Shown here: positions 9,935-18,427 of the stretch, one piece after another
How the letters are laid out: each line of letters begins with the position of its first letter
Position numbering within the stretch: position 1 is the first letter of the stretch
From: Paenibacillus sp. UNC499MF
GTDB taxonomy: Bacteria; Bacillota; Bacilli; Paenibacillales; NBRC-103111
Reading direction: 5' to 3'
NCBI RefSeq assembly: GCF_900107975.1
Contig: NZ_FNVF01000001.1
Location: 1-64,000 of the forward strand
DNA: 64,000 bases
Made by a program: the position numbers and the translations under genes
Notes under the pieces: model-generated
Database searches by the model: none
What the model was told of the DNA's origin: nothing
The model's input: only the letters and a program-made list of their open reading frames with translations

Positions 9935-9983
9935 AAAAAGGCGAGTTCCCCGGACCGGACGGTCGAGGAACTCGCCTTTTTTT
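9935..9983. terminator. bidirectional terminator between yajC and the PAP2 gene
   Basis: AAAAAGGCGAGTTCC / GGAACTCGCCTTTTT arms around a GC-rich 17-base loop; A and T tracts on both sides serve both converging genes. Confidence 0.9.
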
Positions 9984-10011
9984 GCATATCGCGGCAAGCG
10001 CTGCTGGCGCC

Positions 10012-10857
10012 TTATTCGCTGACTTCCTGCTCCTGGAGCCTGCGCTGCGGCAGCAGAACTCTGCTGAAGAACGGACGCTCTTCGCTGATGCTCAAGCCGA
10101 GACGGGCCGCGAACACGCCGAGAAGGACGCCGCCGAACATGTCGGTCAGCCAGTGGATGCCGAGGTAGAAGATCGAGAAGATGATCACTACGCAGCTGAG
10201 AAGGGAAAACCATTTCCAAACCCGGTTCCGGGAACGGCCGGCAAGCAGCGCCATGGAAACGGAAATGGAGGTGTGCAGACTCGGAAAACAGTTGTCGAGC
10301 CCGGACAAAGGCCGGTATTCCGCTTCGAATTTCGGAAACACTTCCATAATCAGCAGCTTGACGTTCGGATGGAACGCCCACACTTCCTGAACGGGGAAGA
10401 ACAGGTAGAACGGAATGGCGATGATGTAGTTAATCATAACCGTATAGCAGAGCGCGTAGAAAAGGCTGTATTTTTTCTGATACGTATAAATCAGGATCGA
10501 CACGATCATGAGGCAGGGAAATACGATCACATAAAAAATACTCGTAACCAGAGTGACGGTGTTGTTATAGAACAAGTGCTGGAAACCCGCGACGAAGTCT
10601 CCTTCGAGCCCATGTATTTTTGCCGTGAAATCGGCCGTGTAGTGCATTTTGGATTCAATCCAAAGCTCGATTTTATTAAAGAAGAGAATCGCCATGACCG
10701 CCGCAAAATGAAGAAAAAACTTCCGCTTTGTGAAAAAGTCCTGTACGAATGCTCCTGCAACGAGAAACGGATTTTTCCGCAAAGACAAATACAGGAGAAC
10801 GTAGATGGAAATCACAATATATACGGTTGCGTGGGTCATGGATTGTAACGGATACAT
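10012..10857 (-). CDS. PAP2-superfamily membrane protein (inositol phosphotransferase-like)
   Basis: A 281-residue protein with about six membrane spans. The PAP2 acid-phosphatase motifs are visible: NCFPSLHTS and, after a further span, GIHWLTDMFGG with the conserved His and Asp. This arrangement resembles the AUR1/inositolphosphotransferase-like PAP2 subgroup. The substrate (phosphatidate, undecaprenyl-pyrophosphate or another lipid phosphate) cannot be read from the sequence. The start MYPLQSM at 10857 follows GGGGGG at the right distance. Convergent with yajC; not part of the B. subtilis order here. Confidence 0.8.
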   Translation of the reverse strand: MYPLQSMTHATVYIVISIYVLLYLSLRKNPFLVAGAFVQDFFTKRKFFLHFAAVMAILFFNKIELWIESKMHYTADFTAKIHGLEGDFVAGFQHLFYNNTVTLVTSIFYVIVFPCLMIVSILIYTYQKKYSLFYALCYTVMINYIIAIPFYLFFPVQEVWAFHPNVKLLIMEVFPKFEAEYRPLSGLDNCFPSLHTSISVSMALLAGRSRNRVWKWFSLLSCVVIIFSIFYLGIHWLTDMFGGVLLGVFAARLGLSISEERPFFSRVLLPQRRLQEQEVSE

Positions 10858-10950
10858 TGTATTTCCCCCCAAAATTGAAAAAGGTATAAGAGAACTAAGA
10901 TATTATATCATAGTCGGAGTAGTAGGTGTGCAATTTCAGGGGCCGCTCCA

Positions 10951-11343
10951 TTATTTACTGCTCGAATTAACGCCGATAACACCGCCGAGCGCGCCGGCAG
11001 CGAAAGCGAACCCGGCCAGGGTGAGCGTTTTCAGATCAAATGCGGTATCAACCGCAAGAAAACCGATAACCCAGACGATCAGGGCATAGAAAATACCCAG
11101 CATGCCGCCGTAATACCACCCTCTGCGCCCGGCGCGTTTTCCCGCCACCCAGCCTCCGATAAAAACGGAAAGCCCGTGTGTGATATAAGCGAGAGTGGGC
11201 AGCGAAGACTCTTGGGTGCGGCTGAAAAGCAGAATCAGCGAGGTTATTACGGTTCCCGCAACCAGCATAACGAACGCATAGAGAAGACCGGAAAGAAATG
11301 GTGAAGATAAACGGACCTGGCTCACCTTGTTAATCGGAATCAT
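10951..11343 (-). CDS. TIGR04086-family small membrane protein (YrzE-like)
   Basis: A 130-residue protein with four predicted membrane helices (SGLLYAFVMLVAGTVITSLILL, ...GLSVFIGGWVAG, GGMLGIFYALIVWVIGF, TLAGFAFAAGALGGVIG). The size, topology and position between yajC and a DUF421 gene match B. subtilis YrzE. Function unknown. GGGAGGA 9 bases before the ATG at 11343 sets the start. Divergent from the permease gene at 11462. Confidence 0.75.
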   Translation of the reverse strand: MIPINKVSQVRLSSPFLSGLLYAFVMLVAGTVITSLILLFSRTQESSLPTLAYITHGLSVFIGGWVAGKRAGRRGWYYGGMLGIFYALIVWVIGFLAVDTAFDLKTLTLAGFAFAAGALGGVIGVNSSSK

Positions 11344-11461
11344 GGCAGTATCCTCCCTTTCCCTTAGGAACATTTCGGTATCATCATTCTATGGGCCTGT
11401 TCATAAGAATAGTACAGGTTCCGCTTGTACGGCGGCCCGCGGGAAAGGGGACGGGAACAAG

Positions 11462-12793
11462 ATGTATGAAGTTTTGCAGGATGCCGGCTGGCAAGCCGCC
11501 GCCGCTGCCGCTGCCGCTGCCGTTGCCGCCCTGACGGTGGTCCTTCTGAGTCTAAAATTTGTCCGCTTCCGTGCCTGGTTTCCGCTGGCGGGAGCAGCAG
11601 TCTTATTGGCGGCCGGAATAGCCGGCTCTCCTACCGCCGCGATAGAGGCGGTCCCGTGGCGGGCTCTTGCGCTTGCACTGACCATGGGGATCATCGCCAC
11701 TGCAGCCGAAGAAGCGGGCTGGCTCCAGCTGACGGCCGTAAGGTTTTACCGGCTCACTTCGGCGGATCCGCGGAAGATGCTGGCCGTGTCCATGCTGCTG
11801 GCAGCCTCGGCCTCCGCCCTTCTGGATGCATTGACCGCCATGGCGGCTCTTCTGCCGCTTATGCTGGCTTTTACGAGAGCCTGGAAAATAACGCCTTCTC
11901 CGTTCGTGATCGGCATGATGCTGGCCTGCAACCTCGGAAGCGGTCTCTCCGTAGCCGGAACCATGCCGGCCAGGCTAATCGGCACAGCCGGCGGGCTTGG
12001 CCTGACGGACGTCTGGTTCGTGCTGGGCCCTCTTCATGCCGTCCTGCTGGTTCTCGCTTATCTGATGATCCGGACGGTGTACGCCGATAAGCTGAAGCTG
12101 AGCCCGGCAAGACTGCGGGAGCTTCAAGCCGCGGTTTCCGGCATGGCAGGAAACCGGGGAGACGTCCGGAATCCGGCCATCGCCCTGGGGCTGATCCTGC
12201 TGGGTTATCTTTGCGCCGATCTGGCGGATATCGACCTGATTTGGATTTCCGGAGCCGGAGCGGCCCTCGTATTCCAATCGCTAATAAAACGAGCGGAAAG
12301 CCGCAAAAGTTTCGCCGCTGGCTTCGCTCCTCTGCTGGCGCTCACGGCAGGCTGGCTTCTGATCGCGGGCGTTTTCGTCCGGACAGGCGTGCTCGACGCC
12401 GCGGCCGGAGGGCTGATGACTCTAAGCTCGGGAGACGAGCAGCGGGCGGTGCTGTCCGTTCTGTGGATGTCCGCAGCCGGAGCCGCTTTATCGGACGGGA
12501 CGGCTTGGACCGCTTTCGCCGTTCCCGTCGTTCAAAGTCTCGCCGCTCAGCTGCAGGAAGTGTCTCCGGTTCACACGGGGAGACTCTGGTATGTTCTGCT
12601 TTCGGGCATTCACTTGGGCGCCAATGCGACAAGCTTCAGCTCTTTTTCAAGTCTTCTGGCCTTCGGAGTCGCCGCCGCGCGGAAAAACGGGTTGAGCTTC
12701 CGGGAATATGCACGGATCGGCGTGCCGTTTTCTCTATTTTCACTTACCCTGGCATCCCTGTATTTAGTCGGATTCTGGTTTGGGAACAATTGA
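11462..12793 (+). CDS. NhaD/ArsB-like ion transporter superfamily permease
   Basis: A 443-residue protein with 11-12 hydrophobic spans. The pairs of re-entrant segments expected for the ion transporter superfamily are visible: DALTAMAALLPLML with CNLGSGLSVAGTMPARLIG in the first half and SDGTAWTAFAVPVVQSL with HLGANATSFSSFSSLL in the second. Substrate (Na+/H+, arsenite or dicarboxylate) is not determinable. The start MYEVLQDAGWQ is chosen because upstream in-frame residues are not protein-like and GGGGACGGG precedes it. Residues 12-23 are a poly-Ala run coded by GCC/GCT repeats. Confidence 0.7.
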   Translation: MYEVLQDAGWQAAAAAAAAAVAALTVVLLSLKFVRFRAWFPLAGAAVLLAAGIAGSPTAAIEAVPWRALALALTMGIIATAAEEAGWLQLTAVRFYRLTSADPRKMLAVSMLLAASASALLDALTAMAALLPLMLAFTRAWKITPSPFVIGMMLACNLGSGLSVAGTMPARLIGTAGGLGLTDVWFVLGPLHAVLLVLAYLMIRTVYADKLKLSPARLRELQAAVSGMAGNRGDVRNPAIALGLILLGYLCADLADIDLIWISGAGAALVFQSLIKRAESRKSFAAGFAPLLALTAGWLLIAGVFVRTGVLDAAAGGLMTLSSGDEQRAVLSVLWMSAAGAALSDGTAWTAFAVPVVQSLAAQLQEVSPVHTGRLWYVLLSGIHLGANATSFSSFSSLLAFGVAAARKNGLSFREYARIGVPFSLFSLTLASLYLVGFWFGNN

Positions 12794-12876
12794 GTGGCCT
12801 CCACCCCGCATGAAGGGGAAGGGGGACGGTCAGACTACCGGGTAAACTCCGAGAACGAACGGTCCAGGAGGATCCC

Positions 12877-13566
12877 ATGGAACTGCTGACAATTTTTTTG
12901 CGCACCGTTATGATTTATTTCGTCGTTTTCGTCATGCTCCGCATTATGGGGAAGCGCGAAATCGGCAAGCTTTCGGTTTTCGATCTGGTGATTTCGATTA
13001 TGATCGCGGAGATCGCCGTATTTGTACTGGAAGACGTGCGGATGCCCATGGCGAACGGAATAGTGCCGATGATTACACTCGTGCTCATTCAACTGCTGAT
13101 GGCGTTCATTACGCTCAAAAGCCAGCGTTTCCGCACGTTATTCGAAGGCCGTCCCAGCGTTCTGATCGAACACGGGAAGCTGAACCGCGAAGAGATGCGC
13201 AAACAGCGCTATAACCTTGACGATCTGATGATGCAGCTCCGGCAGCATAAGGTTATGAACGTGGCCGATGTCGAATTCGCCATCCTGGAGCCGTCCGGCA
13301 AGCTGAGTGTGGTGGAAAAATATCATCCCAGCCGCCAGCCCGAATTGGGACCGGTCGAGAGCGGGCGCATCCGTTATGCGGGGCTGCCCGTAGCTCTGGT
13401 CATGGACGGTAAAGTCCAGGAGGATAATCTGCAAAAAGTGGGCCAGACCCGTTTCTGGCTCAAGAGCGAGCTCAAGAAGAAGGGGATATCCGATTTCAAG
13501 GAAGTTTTCTTCTGTTCTGTAGATCACCGGGGCTATTTGTACGTGGATAAAAAGGACCGGGTTTAA
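12877..13566 (+). CDS. DUF421 membrane protein (YetF/YrbG family)
   Basis: A 229-residue protein with three N-terminal membrane helices and the conserved MLRIMGKREIGKLSVFDLVI motif, then a cytoplasmic mixed domain (RYNLDDLMMQLR, VEFAILEPSGKLSV). YetF-type proteins occur in spore membranes of Bacillus, and YrbG occupies the same place next to spoVB in B. subtilis. AGGAGGATCCC precedes the ATG. Confidence 0.9.
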   Translation: MELLTIFLRTVMIYFVVFVMLRIMGKREIGKLSVFDLVISIMIAEIAVFVLEDVRMPMANGIVPMITLVLIQLLMAFITLKSQRFRTLFEGRPSVLIEHGKLNREEMRKQRYNLDDLMMQLRQHKVMNVADVEFAILEPSGKLSVVEKYHPSRQPELGPVESGRIRYAGLPVALVMDGKVQEDNLQKVGQTRFWLKSELKKKGISDFKEVFFCSVDHRGYLYVDKKDRV

Positions 13567-13572
13567 ACGATG

Positions 13573-13612
13573 AAAAGCCGGACTGCACAACGATTTGTGC
13601 GTACCGGCTTTT
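13573..13612. terminator. bidirectional terminator between DUF421 gene and spoVB
   Basis: AAAAGCCGG/CCGGCTTTT outer arms and GCACAA/TTGTGC inner arms; serves both converging genes. Confidence 0.9.
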
Positions 13613-13630
13613 CTGCATGAAGCGGGCGGA

Positions 13631-15202
13631 TCAAGGTTTGCGGATGATCTTGCGGCCGAGCGTCAGCAGCCGGGACAAGTCGGACTTGTTGACGATTTTC
13701 AAGACCGTTACGGCGGCCAGATACGCGGTTAGGGCGGCGGCCGAAGCAAGGAGGAAACCAATGCCGGCCGGCTGGCTGGCGATGGCCCGGTAAACCGCGT
13801 AGCAGCATAAGGAGGCGATGCCCATGGCGGCGGACACTTTAGCCACGTCGCTGCCGCGCAGAGTAAAGTTCAGATGGCGCAGCACGCTTAGCCCGTGAAG
13901 AAAAGTGACTAGCACAATGTTCACGCAGCTGGCCATAACAGCGCCGAGGATGCCGAATTCCGGTTTGCTGGCCAGCCATACGATGAGCAGGAGCTTAACG
14001 AGGGAGCCGATCAGTGTGTTGACGAGAGCGCTCCCGGGTTTGTCCAAAGCTTGCAGGGCTGCCTGCAGGGGTGCCTGCAGGTAAATGAAAATCGCGACAG
14101 GCGCCAGCATTTTAAGCATAACCGCGATATCCTTCTGCCCGTACATGAGCAGACATAGAGGCTCGGCCAGCACGTACATGATGACGGCGAATGGAGCGCC
14201 GGTTACTAACGCCAGCCGGAGCGACTGATGCATGCGCTTGTGAATGGTTTTCAAATCTTTGCGTGCCGCCGCCTCGCTGAGCGAAGGAACGAGCGAAACC
14301 GAAAGCGAGGAGGTTAAAGCGCTCGGCAGCAGGATGATCGGGATAATCATCCCTTGAAGGGCGCCGTACTGCGCGGTCGCCAGTGCCGTAGCGATTCCCG
14401 CGGCCGCAAGACTGTGGGCGATGAGAATGGATTCGAGCAGGTAGGAGCCCGCTCCGACAAGGCGGCTGGCCGTAATCGGCAGGGAAAGCGTCAGCAGACG
14501 GCGCAGCTGGGTCAACCGGCCTTGCGCGGCACTGGTGCCGATCTGCACCTTGTTTACCGGCCTGTTTTTGTTCCGCTGCAGCCTGTAATGAACGAGGAGA
14601 ACGAGCATGCCCGCGATTTCACCGATGGTTACGCCGATCATGGCACCGGCGGCCGCCCAAGAAATCCCGTAGGGAAGCAGGGCGAAGGAGCAGAGCAGCA
14701 CCATGACGATGCGTACCAGCGTTTCTATGGTTTGAGAAGTCGCCGTGGGAATCATGTCCTGCTTTCCCTGAAAATAGCCCCGCAGAACGGAGGATACCGC
14801 AATAATCGGTATAATCGGGCTCATGCAGAGAAAAGTAAAATAGACGCGTTCGTCCGTCAGCAGATGAGAAGTTATCCAGCGCGCTCCCAGAATGCAGACC
14901 GCGGTAAAAACTCCAGATATGCCGACGGAAAGCGTGAGAGCGAGCTTGAGAATGCGTGACGAACGGCGGTAGTTATGCTCCGCTTCCGCCTCGGCCACGA
15001 GTTTGGAGACGGCGAGGGGGATGCCTCCCGTTACGATCGTAAGAATAACGATCAGGAACGGCCAGCCCATCTGATAGAGGCCGACGCCTTCGGCGCCTAT
15101 TACCCGGGGAAGCGTAATCCGCGGGATGAAACCGAGGATCCGGTTTACGATGCCTGCGGCCAGCAAAATCATCGTCCCTTTTAGAAAAGACTGCTTGGTC
15201 AA
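13631..15202 (-). CDS. spoVB: SpoVB, stage V sporulation lipid flippase-like protein
   Basis: A 523-residue MOP/MATE-fold polysaccharide-type flippase with about 14 spans; SpoVB is needed for spore cortex peptidoglycan synthesis and is thought to flip lipid II or a related lipid in the mother cell. The N-terminus (M)TKQSFLKGTMILLAAGIVNRI and SSVLRGYFQGKQDM are typical of SpoVB. The start is TTG with AGAGGGAG seven bases upstream. Oriented against its neighbours but in the B. subtilis position between yrbG and comN. Confidence 0.9.
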   Translation of the reverse strand: MTKQSFLKGTMILLAAGIVNRILGFIPRITLPRVIGAEGVGLYQMGWPFLIVILTIVTGGIPLAVSKLVAEAEAEHNYRRSSRILKLALTLSVGISGVFTAVCILGARWITSHLLTDERVYFTFLCMSPIIPIIAVSSVLRGYFQGKQDMIPTATSQTIETLVRIVMVLLCSFALLPYGISWAAAGAMIGVTIGEIAGMLVLLVHYRLQRNKNRPVNKVQIGTSAAQGRLTQLRRLLTLSLPITASRLVGAGSYLLESILIAHSLAAAGIATALATAQYGALQGMIIPIILLPSALTSSLSVSLVPSLSEAAARKDLKTIHKRMHQSLRLALVTGAPFAVIMYVLAEPLCLLMYGQKDIAVMLKMLAPVAIFIYLQAPLQAALQALDKPGSALVNTLIGSLVKLLLIVWLASKPEFGILGAVMASCVNIVLVTFLHGLSVLRHLNFTLRGSDVAKVSAAMGIASLCCYAVYRAIASQPAGIGFLLASAAALTAYLAAVTVLKIVNKSDLSRLLTLGRKIIRKP

Positions 15203-15385
15203 CGTTAACTCCCTCTTCCGTAACGGGTTCTGTTAGAGGATATGCGGGCAATGGCCAAGCTCATGCCAAACTTTTTGGGGGGACGGGACCGGCCATGCAG
15301 GAAAACCTGTTTTTGTAAGCGAATATAGCAGGTAAGGAACAGAACGTGTACGTTGCCGTTACAGCAGCTAAGGGGGGAATAAGTT

Positions 15386-16081
15386 ATGAATTCGGAAACG
15401 GACAAATTGGAGTCGGTACCTGCCGCGCCGGAGCAATCCGGGGCTATGGATGATGCCAAAGAACAAACGGAAGCCCCGCTATTGCCGGAAGGACTTCTTG
15501 AAGCGGAAGCGCTGGCCGAAGCGGAGCCTCTGGAAACGATGCTGAATCCCGAAGAGACAGATGTAGAAATAGAAGTGAACAACCCGGACGGAAGTGCAGA
15601 AAGCGGCGGAACGGCGGAATATGACTTTGAAGCCGGAAAAGACCCCAGAGAGGTAACGTCGACGGTTGTGGAAATCAGTACCGAGGATGAAACGTCGGCT
15701 GCAGCCGAACCGGTGCAAGCGGTTGTAGTCGATCCTGACGGTTCGTTTGCGGTGAAAGCGGAGCCGGCATTCGACATGGCGGCCGAAAGCGAATTTCATA
15801 CCGGGGATGACCAAGGTATCCAGGAGGAGGAATCCGAGCCCGAGCGCCTGACCGACCGGGAACTCAATGAGATGATCGAAGGCTTATGCCTGAGCAAGGC
15901 GGAGGAGTTTCAGATGATCGGTTATGAGCACGTCACCGGGGAAGAAATCTGGGAGTGCATAAATGACAGGTACAAGAAGAAAGGGCTGCCGCCTCTTCAT
16001 CAGGTTGTCAACGATATTTTGTCGCTTAAACCCAATCAGTTTATGAATTATTTGACGTTAAGCATGTATCGAAGGTCCTGA
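15386..16081 (+). CDS. comN: ComN-like post-transcriptional regulator with long acidic N-terminal region
   Basis: The last 80 residues (LTDRELNEMIEGLCLSKAEE ... YLTLSMYRRS) match the ComN family, small proteins that in B. subtilis act on comE mRNA and interact with DivIVA. B. subtilis ComN is under 100 residues; here about 150 extra residues precede it, very rich in Glu, Ala and Pro, with no predicted fold or membrane span. AAGGGGGG lies 9 bases before the ATG at 15386 and no equally good internal start was seen. Position between spoVB and secDF is conserved. The stop codon region forms part of the terminator. Confidence 0.8.
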   Translation: MNSETDKLESVPAAPEQSGAMDDAKEQTEAPLLPEGLLEAEALAEAEPLETMLNPEETDVEIEVNNPDGSAESGGTAEYDFEAGKDPREVTSTVVEISTEDETSAAAEPVQAVVVDPDGSFAVKAEPAFDMAAESEFHTGDDQGIQEEESEPERLTDRELNEMIEGLCLSKAEEFQMIGYEHVTGEEIWECINDRYKKKGLPPLHQVVNDILSLKPNQFMNYLTLSMYRRS

Positions 16082-16104
16082 TCGGCTTTTCGGGGCCTTT
16101 TTTT
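16072..16104 (+). terminator. terminator overlapping the end of the comN-like gene
   Basis: AAGGTCC (in the last codons) pairs with GGGCCTT across a 14-base loop, then a T run to 16104. Confidence 0.75.
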
Positions 16105-16129
16105 GTTTGGCGTGGTAAAAAACGTCAAA

Positions 16130-16158
16130 TTGACTCGTTTTTCGCGTGTGGGTATAAT
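16130..16158 (+). promoter_or_regulatory. sigma-A promoter of secDF
   Basis: TTGACT, exact 17-base spacer, TATAAT (16153-16158). About 35 bases upstream of the secD start. Confidence 0.8.
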
Positions 16159-16193
16159 AGGAATATTGAGTTGGGAAGGGAGATTATCAAGGC

Positions 16194-17426
16194 ATGAATG
16201 TAAAACGGATCTCGGCGTTTTTCATAACCGTCATTGTCACGCTGGCCGTGATCACAACGACGAGTCCCGGGCTTCTTGGCAAGATCAAGCTCGGTTTGGA
16301 TTTAAAAGGAGGGTTTGAGATCCTCTACGTGGCTGAGCCGTTTACGGCCGGTCAGAAAGTAACACCCGCAACGTTGAAGAAAGCGGCGGAAAGCATCGCG
16401 CAGCGCGCGGACAAGCTCGGCGTAGCGGAACCTGAAGTTCTCGCCGAAGGCGAAAACCGTATCCGTGTCCGTCTGGCGGGCGTCCAGAACGAAGACGAGG
16501 TACGCCAGAAAATCGGCAAACCGTCTTCCCTTACGTTCCGTGATCCGGAAGGCAACAATATGCTGATCGGTACGGATTTTGTCGAAGGCGGAGCCTCGGT
16601 CGGCTACGATCAGGCGAACCAGCCGGTGGTACAAATCAAGATGAAAGACCGCAGCAAGTTTAAAGAAGTGACTACAAAAATGGTAGGAAAGCCCCTGTCC
16701 ATTTTCCTCGACGAGGAAAAGCTGTCCTCCCCGATGGTTAACACTCCGATCGACAGCGACGTAGCTACGATTACAGGAAGTTTCACCTTCGAAGAAGCGC
16801 AAAAACTGGCCGACACCATCAACCTCGGTGCCCTCCCTCTGAAACTGACGGAGAAATACACGCAGGTAGTCGGAGCCTCCCTTGGACAAATGTCTCTGGA
16901 GCAAACGGTCCGCGCGGGTATTATCGCATCCGTTATCATTTTGGTCTTTATGATTCTTCTTTACCGTCTGCCTGGTATTATCGCGGCCTTTACGCTTATC
17001 ACGTATACTTGGCTGCTTCTCGTCCTGTTTGACTGGATCAACGCGACACTGACGCTTCCGGGGATTGCGGCGCTCGTGCTCGGGATCGGGATGGCGGTCG
17101 ACGCCAACATTATTACGTACGAACGGATCAAAGAAGAAATCCGCAGCGGCAAGAGCATTCCTTCTTCGCTTAAAGCGGGCTCCAAAGCCTCTTTCCGTAC
17201 GATTATGGACGCGAATATCACCAATATCATTTCCAGCCTTGTGCTCTATTATATCGGCAACGGGGCTATCAAAGGCTTTGCTTTGACCACGATGCTCAGT
17301 ATTATCGTGAGTATCTTGACGAACGTGTTCTTCTCGAGATTCCTCATTCACCTGCTCATTAAGGGCAATGTGTTTAAAAAGCCCGGCTATTTTGGCGTGA
17401 AGGAGGCGGAAATCCGTGAACTATAG
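16194..17426 (+). CDS. secD: SecD, protein translocase accessory subunit
   Basis: Proton-driven helper of Sec export. The 410-residue protein has an N-terminal span, the conserved GLDLKGGFEILY motif, an exported P1 domain (to about residue 230) and five C-terminal spans including GIGMAVDANIITYERIKEE, the SecD signature. Unlike B. subtilis, where SecDF is one polypeptide, secF is a separate gene overlapping by 11 bases. Confidence 0.95.
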   Translation: MNVKRISAFFITVIVTLAVITTTSPGLLGKIKLGLDLKGGFEILYVAEPFTAGQKVTPATLKKAAESIAQRADKLGVAEPEVLAEGENRIRVRLAGVQNEDEVRQKIGKPSSLTFRDPEGNNMLIGTDFVEGGASVGYDQANQPVVQIKMKDRSKFKEVTTKMVGKPLSIFLDEEKLSSPMVNTPIDSDVATITGSFTFEEAQKLADTINLGALPLKLTEKYTQVVGASLGQMSLEQTVRAGIIASVIILVFMILLYRLPGIIAAFTLITYTWLLLVLFDWINATLTLPGIAALVLGIGMAVDANIITYERIKEEIRSGKSIPSSLKAGSKASFRTIMDANITNIISSLVLYYIGNGAIKGFALTTMLSIIVSILTNVFFSRFLIHLLIKGNVFKKPGYFGVKEAEIREL

Positions 17427-18336
17427 TAACAAATTCAACTTTGTCAAACATCGGAACATTTTCTTCGCAATTTCCGGGGTACTCATACTGGCCGGTATCG
17501 TAACGCTCCTGCTGTTCCAAATGAATTATGGTGTCGACTTTAAAGCGGGTACTTCCATCGACGTATCGGTAGGACAAGCGATCACCAAAGAGAAGGCGCA
17601 GGAAATTTACAAAGGCGCGGGCTTTGATCAGACGGTAACGATCGGCGGAGCCAACGGCGACCGCGTTTCCACCCGTTTCGATGAAATTTTGGGCAAAGAA
17701 CAGGTCGATAAAATCAAGGCGGCTTTCGAAGCCCCTTATAAAGATAAGGTGTCCATGGAAGTCAACACCGTATCGCCTGACATTGCCAAGGAGCTTGCCG
17801 TTAAAGCGATTATCGGTATTCTCATCGCAAGTGTGGCGATCAGCATCTACGTGAGTATCCGGTTCGAATGGAGATTTGCGTTAGCCGCCATCATTTCCAT
17901 TCTTCACGATGCCTTTATCGTCGTCGCCATGTTTGCCATCTTCCGTTTCCAGGTCGATTTGCCGTTCGTGGCCGCCGTACTGACTACCGTCGGTTACTCC
18001 ATCAACGACAAAATCGTAATTTTCGACCGGATTCGTGAAAACCTTCGTTTTGCCAAGCTGAAAACTCCGGAAGATCTGGAGAAGCTTGTCCATGACAGCA
18101 CCTGGCAAACGATGGCCCGGAACATCAACACGGTTCTTACCGTATTGATCGCAGCCGTCTGTCTCTTTATTTTCGGCAGCGAATCTATCAAATTATTCGC
18201 CCTGGCGAAAATTATCGGTCTGACAAGCGGAGCTTACTCTTCCATCTGTATCGCGAGCCCGCTGTGGTACCTGCTCAAAAGAAATTCGCTCGGCAACAAG
18301 CGCAAAGCCGCTCCGGCCGCAGCCGCAAAAGAATAA
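17416..18336 (+). CDS. secF: SecF, protein translocase accessory subunit
   Basis: Partner of SecD; 306 residues with an N-terminal span, NYGVDFKAGTSIDV motif, short periplasmic-type domain and C-terminal spans with VGYSINDKIVIFDRIRE. GTG start with AAGGAGG eight bases upstream, inside the end of secD, indicating coupled translation. Confidence 0.95.
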   Translation: MNYSNKFNFVKHRNIFFAISGVLILAGIVTLLLFQMNYGVDFKAGTSIDVSVGQAITKEKAQEIYKGAGFDQTVTIGGANGDRVSTRFDEILGKEQVDKIKAAFEAPYKDKVSMEVNTVSPDIAKELAVKAIIGILIASVAISIYVSIRFEWRFALAAIISILHDAFIVVAMFAIFRFQVDLPFVAAVLTTVGYSINDKIVIFDRIRENLRFAKLKTPEDLEKLVHDSTWQTMARNINTVLTVLIAAVCLFIFGSESIKLFALAKIIGLTSGAYSSICIASPLWYLLKRNSLGNKRKAAPAAAAKE

Positions 18337-18343
18337 GCTCACT

Positions 18344-18373
18344 GCCGCGTGAATCCTTGTTCCCGCGGCTTTT
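18344..18373 (+). terminator. probable terminator after secF
   Basis: GCCGCG/CGCGGC stem with a 14-base loop and TTTTCCTT tail; the interrupted T run makes it weak. Confidence 0.45.
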
Positions 18374-18427
18374 CCTTGACATGAGATAGAAGCGTCACCC
18401 AGCAAACTATTCATTAGGAGAGTCGAA

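Noticed and set aside
9982-10848. 288-codon plus-strand frame opposite the PAP2 gene
   Set aside because: The minus-strand product has PAP2 motifs and membrane spans; the plus frame is charged, unstructured and lacks a ribosome binding site.
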